Below are positions 58,536 to 64,000 of a DNA stretch of 64,000 bases, in pieces. The notes below the pieces were generated by a model that saw only the letters and a program-made list of their open reading frames with translations, had not been told where the DNA came from and did no database searches. The stretch spans positions 22,256,508 through 22,320,507 of the forward strand of contig NC_044925.1 of the NCBI RefSeq assembly GCF_003576645.1. The letters are read 5' to 3'. This DNA comes from Ipomoea triloba. Taxonomy: Eukaryota > Streptophyta > Magnoliopsida > Solanales > Convolvulaceae. The translations under genes were made by a program, and so were the position numbers. The number at the start of each line of letters is the position of its first letter. The first letter of the stretch is position 1.

Positions 58536-61500
58536 ATGGCCGACGGATCTGTTAATTCTTCAGAACGGATCGTTTCTAATGTTGCCGTTTCTTCGGTTCC
58601 TTCGGCAGCTAGTTCTTTATCCGTTGCTCATCATCTTGTTAGCGTCAAATTAACCTATAGGAACTATCTGTTCTGGCGTGCCCAAGTTGTTCCTTTTCTT
58701 CGGGGGCATGATTTATACGGTTTCGTAGATGGCACGAACCAATGTCCCCCCGCGTCTCTTCCCGCCGCCGACGCCGATGCTGAATCTCCGGCTCTTCCTA
58801 ATCCGGCTCATGCTGTCTGGGTTCGGCAAGATCAAGCTGTGTTATCCATGCTCATGTCTTCACTCTCGGATGAGGTCATAGCGGTGGTTTTTGGTCGTCA
58901 CACCAGCAAGGGTGTTTGGGATGCCATTGAAACTTCCCTTGCATCGTCTTCTCACGCACGGACCTTGAACCTTCTTGGCCAGCTGCAAAGTTTGAGGCAG
59001 GGCGACTCCTCCATCGCCGACTACATCAGCTGTGCCCGCGTCGTCGTCGAAGACCTGGCTCTCGCCGGCCGGCCAGTCAGCCTCGAAGATCAAAACCTCT
59101 ACGTATTTAGAGGGTTGCGACCATAGTTCAAAGCTTTGACAGCTTCTTTAAATGTTCGTGGTCAGCCTGTGACATTGCAGGAGTTAGCAGATCACCTTGG
59201 CGCTCAAGAGTTCATCGCCGGCGATGACTTCGGAGGTCCCCTGCCAGCCGCCTTCGCCGCGCAGAGAGGTCGCCAACACTCTCGTGGTGCCGGCGGTCAG
59301 TCGCAAGGGGGCGGTAGCCGATCTTCTGGACAGCAGTACTCCGGCGCTGGTTATGTTGGCGGGCAGCAGTACTCCGGCGTGGCTTTTGGTGGACAACAGT
59401 TCGCCGGCAATGGTGCTTCGCGTGGAAGAGGTGGTCGAAATTCCAGGAATAACAGAGGGCGTGGCAATCGTAACAATTGGAAACCTAAATGCCAATTGTG
59501 TGGGGTTTTGGGCTATACAGCACCTAATTGTCATCAATTACTTAGACACACCAATAACCCTCAAGCCCACATGGTTTTTCAAGCGCCCATTACAGATACT
59601 AAGCCCGATACACAGACTTGGTTTCCAGATACTGGGGCTACCAATCACGCCACTCCGGACTTAGCATCTCTCTCCGCATCTGCTGAGTATAATGGTGATG
59701 ACACATTGCGTGTTGGTAATGGTATGGGTTTAAATATTAGTCATATTGGCCATGCATCTTTTACCACTCAGTCTAGGTCTTTTCGATTGTCTAATGTTCT
59801 TCATGTTCCGCGTTTGTCCAATTCTTTATTATCTGTTCAAAAATTTGCATTGGATAATAAAGTGTTTTTTGAGTTTCACCCTTCTTTTTTTGTTGTGAAG
59901 GATTCCATCTCCAAGGAAGTTCTTCTACGGGGCAATAGCTCTGGAGGGCTTTACACACTCCCTGTTTCAGCTTCCAGTCCGTCGGCTCGTGCTTCTGCAT
60001 CTGTCTGGCATAATCGTTTAGGTCATCCCCACCCTCGTGTCCTTAGTCGTATTCATTGTTCGGTTAGTAGGTTTAGCTCTAATGTTCGTTGTAATTCTCG
60101 TTTGTGTAATGCGTGTCAGTTAGGAAAATCTGCGCGTTTTCCCCTGCGACGTGTTGAGTCTTCTAGTTCGAATGTTCTGATTTAATATACACTGATATTT
60201 GGGGTCCTGCTCCTTTGTTATCTACAAATGGTTATCGTTACTTTGTTATCTTTGTTGACTATTACTCCCGCTATACCTGGTTCTTTCCTATGAAACTAAA
60301 ATCTGATCTTTACGCTGTGTTTGATAAGTTTCGTGCTCTAGTTGAACGCTTCTTCAATCGAAAGATTAAGTCTATTCAGTCTAACCTCGGTGCTGAATAC
60401 AAGAAATTGCATCACTTGTTTGTTCAGCTAGGCATTCATCACCATCAGTCCTGTGCTTATACTCATGAACAGAATGGTCGGGTTGAACGAAAGCACAGGC
60501 ATATAGTTGAAACTGGTTTGTCTCTCATGGCTCATGCCTCAGTTCCATCTAAATTTTGGGAGTATGCTTTTGAAACTGCTGTCTATTTGATCAATAAAAT
60601 GCCCTCCCCTATATTGCGTAATTCCAGTCCTCATCTCTTACTTCACAAATCCCCACCCTCCTACTCTTTTCTTTGAGTCTTTGGTTGTCTGTGTTATTCT
60701 TACTTAAGGCCATATAATCGTCACAAAATGGATTATAGGTCATCCCCGTGTGTCTTTCTAGGCTACCCTGAGTCCTTTAGGGGGTACAGATGCATGGACT
60801 TGACGACTAATAAAACCTTTGTATGCAGGCATGTCCGATTTGATGAGGACAATTTTCCTTTTGCTGCTAAACCATCTCTGCAGGTTGTACCGGATGCTTG
60901 TGTGCAGCCCTGGGCTGAATCTGTTATGTTACCGGTTATGCCTACCCCGTCACCATCTCTTATACCGCCTCCGATTGCTGCTCGTCCTCGTGGTCGCCCA
61001 CGTGGCAGGACCGTGAGGCCATCCAAGTAAATCTCAGGCTCCTCCTACTGCTCTCTCTGCCCAGGTTTGTCGTACTGAACCAACATGTTATACATAAGCA
61101 GTCAAACACCATGAGTGGCGTGCAGCTATGGATCAGGAATTAAATGCTCTTCTGCAGAATCAGACGTGGTGTCTTGTGCCTACCAAACCCGATATGAATG
61201 TCATTGGTTGTAAATGGGTCTTTCGTACGAAACGGAAGGCTGATGGTACAATTGAGAGACATAAGGCCAGGCTTGTGGCAAAAGGTTTCAATCAAGTTCC
61301 GGGACAGGATTTCTTTGATACCCTGTGGTTAAACCCACTACTGTCCGGTTATTACTCACTTTGGCTGTCTCCTCAGGTTGGGTTATTAAACAACTTGACA
61401 TTCATAATGCTTTTCTGAATGGACACTTGTCTGAAACTGTGTATATGAAGCAACCACCAGGTTATGTTGATGTCCAGTTTCCTAATCATGTGTGTTTGTT

Positions 61501-62563
61501 AAAGCGCTCTCTGTATGGCTTAAAACAAGCCCCACGAGCCTGGTTTAATCGTTTACACACTTTTTTGGTCTCTGTTGGCTTTCAAGCTTCAAAGACAGAT
61601 GTCTCGTTGTTTTACTACTCTCAGAACTCTACTTATGTTTATCTCTTGGTGTATGTGGATGATATTCTTGTAATGGGCAGTGATGAGAATCTAGTGACAT
61701 CCTTAATCTCGAAGTTGTCCACTGCTTTTAAGATTAGGGATCTGGGTGAACCTGGTTTTTTCCTTGGCATTGAAACCATCAAGTGTAATGATGGCATCTT
61801 ACTGTCTCAATCTCGCTATATGCGTGATCTTCTTAAAAGAGCTGGAATGGCTGAGTGCAAACCTTTGTCCACACCCATTCCTGTATCCAAGTCTGTTCCC
61901 TGCGCTGCTGATCTTTATGATGATCCCACACAATACAGAAATCTAGTTGGTGCTCTGCAATATTTGACAGTGACTCGTCCTGATCTATCTTTCGCTGTCA
62001 ACCAACTCTGTCAACAAATGCATGCTCCTACCATCTCACATTGGGAACAACTCAAACGTGTCTTACGGTATGTAAAAGGTACTCTTTCATATGGTTTGCG
62101 AATACGGAACTCGTCCTCTAGAGATATTCATGCCTTTTCTGACTCTGATTGGGCTGGGTGTCCTCAAGATCGAAAGTCCACTAGTGGTTATGCTGTTTTC
62201 CTTGGTACGAATCTTGTGTCCTGGGTTTGCAAGAAACAACGAACAATTGCCAGATCATCTACAGAAGCCGAATACAAAGCTCTGGCTGATGTTTGTGCTG
62301 AAGTGGTATGGATTGTCTCCCTCCTTCGTGAACTCAATGTGCCAGGTATTTCTGTTCCCAAACTGTGGTGTGATAATCTTGGTGCAACCTACATGTGCTC
62401 GAATCCCATCTTTCATGCTCGCACAAAACATGTTGAAATTGATTATCACTTTGTTAGAGACCGGGTTACCTCAGGAGATATTCAAGTTAATTTCATCTCT
62501 ACGAAAGATCAACTTGCAGACATATTCACCAAAGCTCTACCTGGCCCACGATTTCTTTCCTAA
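58536..62563 (+). pseudogene. Copia gag-pol polyprotein, multiply broken
   Basis: Order is Copia type: gag (58536 on), zinc knuckle CQLC...NC (59488-59531), protease DTGA (about 59629), integrase zinc region (HNRLGH...CNACQLGK, about 60009-60129), integrase core, reverse transcriptase with YVDDILVMGS (about 61653), and RNase H (SDSDWAG, ARSSTEAEYKALAD). Visible breaks are a TAG in gag (59124), Tyr in place of the zinc-knuckle His (59514), a frameshift near 60180, Asn at the usual second catalytic Asp of integrase (60383), a TGA at 60674, a frameshift just before 61028, a TAA at 61095, a deletion frameshift near 61323, and a final frameshift near 62561. Reverse transcriptase (its N-terminal part split by the 61323 frameshift) and RNase H remain largely open. 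The element cannot supply its own proteins. Confidence 0.93.
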
Positions 62564-62597
62564 GGGACAAGCTACAGGTTACTGACATACCCCGTGC

Positions 62598-62608
62598 TTG
62601 AGGGGGAG
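62598..62608 (+). other. Polypurine tract
   Basis: TTGAGGGGGAG lies immediately before the 3' LTR, in the position needed for plus-strand priming. Confidence 0.85.
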
Positions 62609-62742
62609 TATTAGGACTCCACACACATTTGAGTTAGACTACAATTCTCTTTCCTAGTCTGTCTATGACTTTCTTGTATATATACCTGATTCGCTGTACA
62701 ACTGTATTTAGTTTTGGAATTAATACAAACACAGTTCTCATC
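62609..62742 (+). repeat. 3' LTR of the Copia element (134 bp)
   Basis: 133 of 134 bases match the 5' LTR. It is followed directly by CTACC (62743-62747), the same 5 bp that precede the 5' LTR, which fixes both ends of the element. Confidence 0.95.
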
Positions 62743-62747
62743 CTACC

Positions 62748-63207
62748 ACCCAAGAACCAACTTCTACATATCATGTATCTTAATCTGTCTTTATTAATTA
62801 TTACTCCCCTCAGTTAATTACGTTAGAATAATGTAACCCCAATTCTTGTAAGTTTTCTTGTCTTTGTTTAATTTATTGAGAACATTGTATTGAGAAAAAA
62901 AGAAAAATTATTGGTACATTTACTATGGGTGAGGCAACAAATACTAAGTGCCATCTTCAATTTAGTATTACTATTGTTATACATAAACCTACAGAGGGGT
63001 AGAAAGAGTTGCAGCAGCAGCAGACCATTACTATATATAATATGTGCTTCCAATCAATACTCTAATTAATTACTTGCATCACTGTAGAGACATAAAAACA
63101 GAACCATTTGGATCCATCTATCAATCAATACTTTCCCTGAAGCATTCATGGCAGACTGCAAGTGAATGAGGTTTTGAATGTGAGAACAGAATGACCAAAC
63201 CACCCTC
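62748..63207. other. Intergenic; probable 3' UTR of the TBL gene
   Basis: AT-rich sequence that includes the likely 3' UTR of the minus-strand TBL gene. No other feature recognised. Confidence 0.5.
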
Positions 63208-64000
63208 TCAACCGCACCTAAGCATTTCCATTAGCAAATCATTCCAAGAATCAATCGGCCCGGGCAAGCACCAGTGCAGGCAGTCGTTGATGCCTGTCCC
63301 GTTCTTGCCATCCGCGAATGGCTGATAGAATCTGTATGGACCCGGGTGGCCATCGGGCCTCAACAACGAGAGGGGAGTTATGTCGAACAGCTTAAGCTTC
63401 ACTCCCGCCTCGGTTGCATTGGCTGAGACCTTCTCGAACTCCTGCAGCTCGACCTCGCGCAGAATTCTGTGAATCTCACTTAACTTGAAGTCGCCTTCTC
63501 GTGCTGGTTCTGTTCTGTTGCAGGTCCCCCCGCTAAACCATTCGCCATGCTCGAAATGTTCTGGGGTGGTGGTCCTAAAGAAAATCATACCTTTATGTTT
63601 CGATGAAATAATGTAGCTGAAGAAACTTCTGAGAACTTCTCTGTAGGCAAAGTCGAACCCGAGCTCTGTCAAGTTCCTTTTGGGACAAAGATGGCACCCT
63701 ATTATCGTATCGTTCTTAAAATAGACAGCCGTTTTGACAAACCACTCGCCACTCGAGAATACTACATAGTCTAACCCATCAAAATACCGAGTCCAATTCT
63801 TATCAAGCCTATCAAGATGCAGCTCGATCTCAGAAGAAGATACTCCATTTATGTCCTCAAATATAGCTGCTTCTGCCAGGAAAGGGGACCAAAAGACCGA
63901 AATTGAGAAGTTGTATGAGGGGAAGAACCATCTTCTGGATTTGTAGTCCCCATCATGGTATACTTCAATTGCTTCTTCTACCTGAAAATCGCCCGTCTTA
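63208..64000 (-). CDS. Trichome birefringence-like (TBL) O-acetyltransferase, 3' part
   Basis: Golgi polysaccharide O-acetyltransferase of the TBL/DUF231 family (PC-esterase fold), which acetylates xylan, xyloglucan or related wall glycans; the substrate of this member is unknown. The minus-strand frame is open from the right edge to TGA at 63208-63210. Visible blocks are RRWFFPSYNFSISVFWSPFL, GLDYVVFSSGEWF, CHLCPKRNLTELGFDFAYR, FFRTTTPEHFEHGEWFSGGTC, RPDGHPGPYR, and the C-terminal DCLHWCLPGPIDSWN, which holds the catalytic D-x-x-H pair. The N-terminal membrane anchor and the GDS motif lie beyond the window. Near 63980 'ttttcag|GTAGAAG' on the minus strand could be a splice acceptor, so the last ~20 bp may be intron. 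The general features fit the TBL19-TBL26 group; the exact member is not assigned. No damage seen. Confidence 0.9.
   Translation of the reverse strand, partial: KTGDFQVEEAIEVYHDGDYKSRRWFFPSYNFSISVFWSPFLAEAAIFEDINGVSSSEIELHLDRLDKNWTRYFDGLDYVVFSSGEWFVKTAVYFKNDTIIGCHLCPKRNLTELGFDFAYREVLRSFFSYIISSKHKGMIFFRTTTPEHFEHGEWFSGGTCNRTEPAREGDFKLSEIHRILREVELQEFEKVSANATEAGVKLKLFDITPLSLLRPDGHPGPYRFYQPFADGKNGTGINDCLHWCLPGPIDSWNDLLMEMLRCG

Noticed and set aside
58860..59537. Minus-strand frames within the Copia gag
   Set aside because: Antisense of the recognisable gag and zinc-knuckle region.

Overview
The window is AT-rich nuclear DNA of a flowering plant, almost certainly a eudicot. The signs are genes with GT-AG introns, a trichome-birefringence-like (TBL) gene, a GT77 glycosyltransferase gene, and a dense load of plant-type transposons (hAT, Copia, Mutator-like and Stowaway-like MITEs, tRNA-derived SINEs, solo LTRs). 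The species cannot be named from the sequence. Two N-gaps (1513-2168 and 7264-7474) are flanked by homopolymers.

Layout. 1-3.5 kb is transposon debris. 4.3-8.2 kb carries a hAT transposase gene on the minus strand whose coding exons are intact and which has a 5' UTR intron. 8.7-49.4 kb is dominated by a local gene family of unknown function. Three three-exon coiled-coil paralogues (here A, B, C; all minus strand, at 9.0, 18.7 and 27.0 kb) and several relics (32.1, 36.1, 40-44, 48.8 kb) are separated by blocks of one degenerate, tandemly repeated AT-rich sequence. Landmarks in this repeat recur every 280-400 bp, and most units contain a small perfect or near-perfect hairpin. Paralogues B and C lie in a direct tandem segmental duplication whose first unit is about 8.26 kb. 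C is broken by a 10-nt deletion. Because many array units are uninterrupted, they serve as empty sites for elements inserted in them: two solo LTRs, a Mutator-like MITE, a Stowaway-like MITE and a SINE, most with clear target-site duplications.

46.65-48.74 kb is a large inverted duplication of a Copia gag fragment with a 28-bp spacer; one arm has expanded by internal tandem repeats. 49.4-53.4 kb is mostly unassigned AT-rich DNA with SINEs, a microsatellite and a small MITE.

The ordinary genes are at the right. A three-exon GT77 glycosyltransferase gene of the At4g15970 type (53.5-56.0 kb, plus strand) looks complete. A TBL polysaccharide O-acetyltransferase gene (minus strand) is cut by the right edge. 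Both families act in the Golgi on cell-wall glycans, but they lie about 7 kb apart on opposite strands and nothing here shows a functional link. Between them are a Mutator-like foldback MITE and a complete Copia element. The Copia element has two 134-bp LTRs that differ by one base, yet its gag-pol frame is broken many times.

No novel enzymatic system stands out. The most unusual content is the combination of an unrecognised coiled-coil gene family with a hairpin-bearing repeat array, and the contrast between young LTRs and a decayed body in the Copia element.
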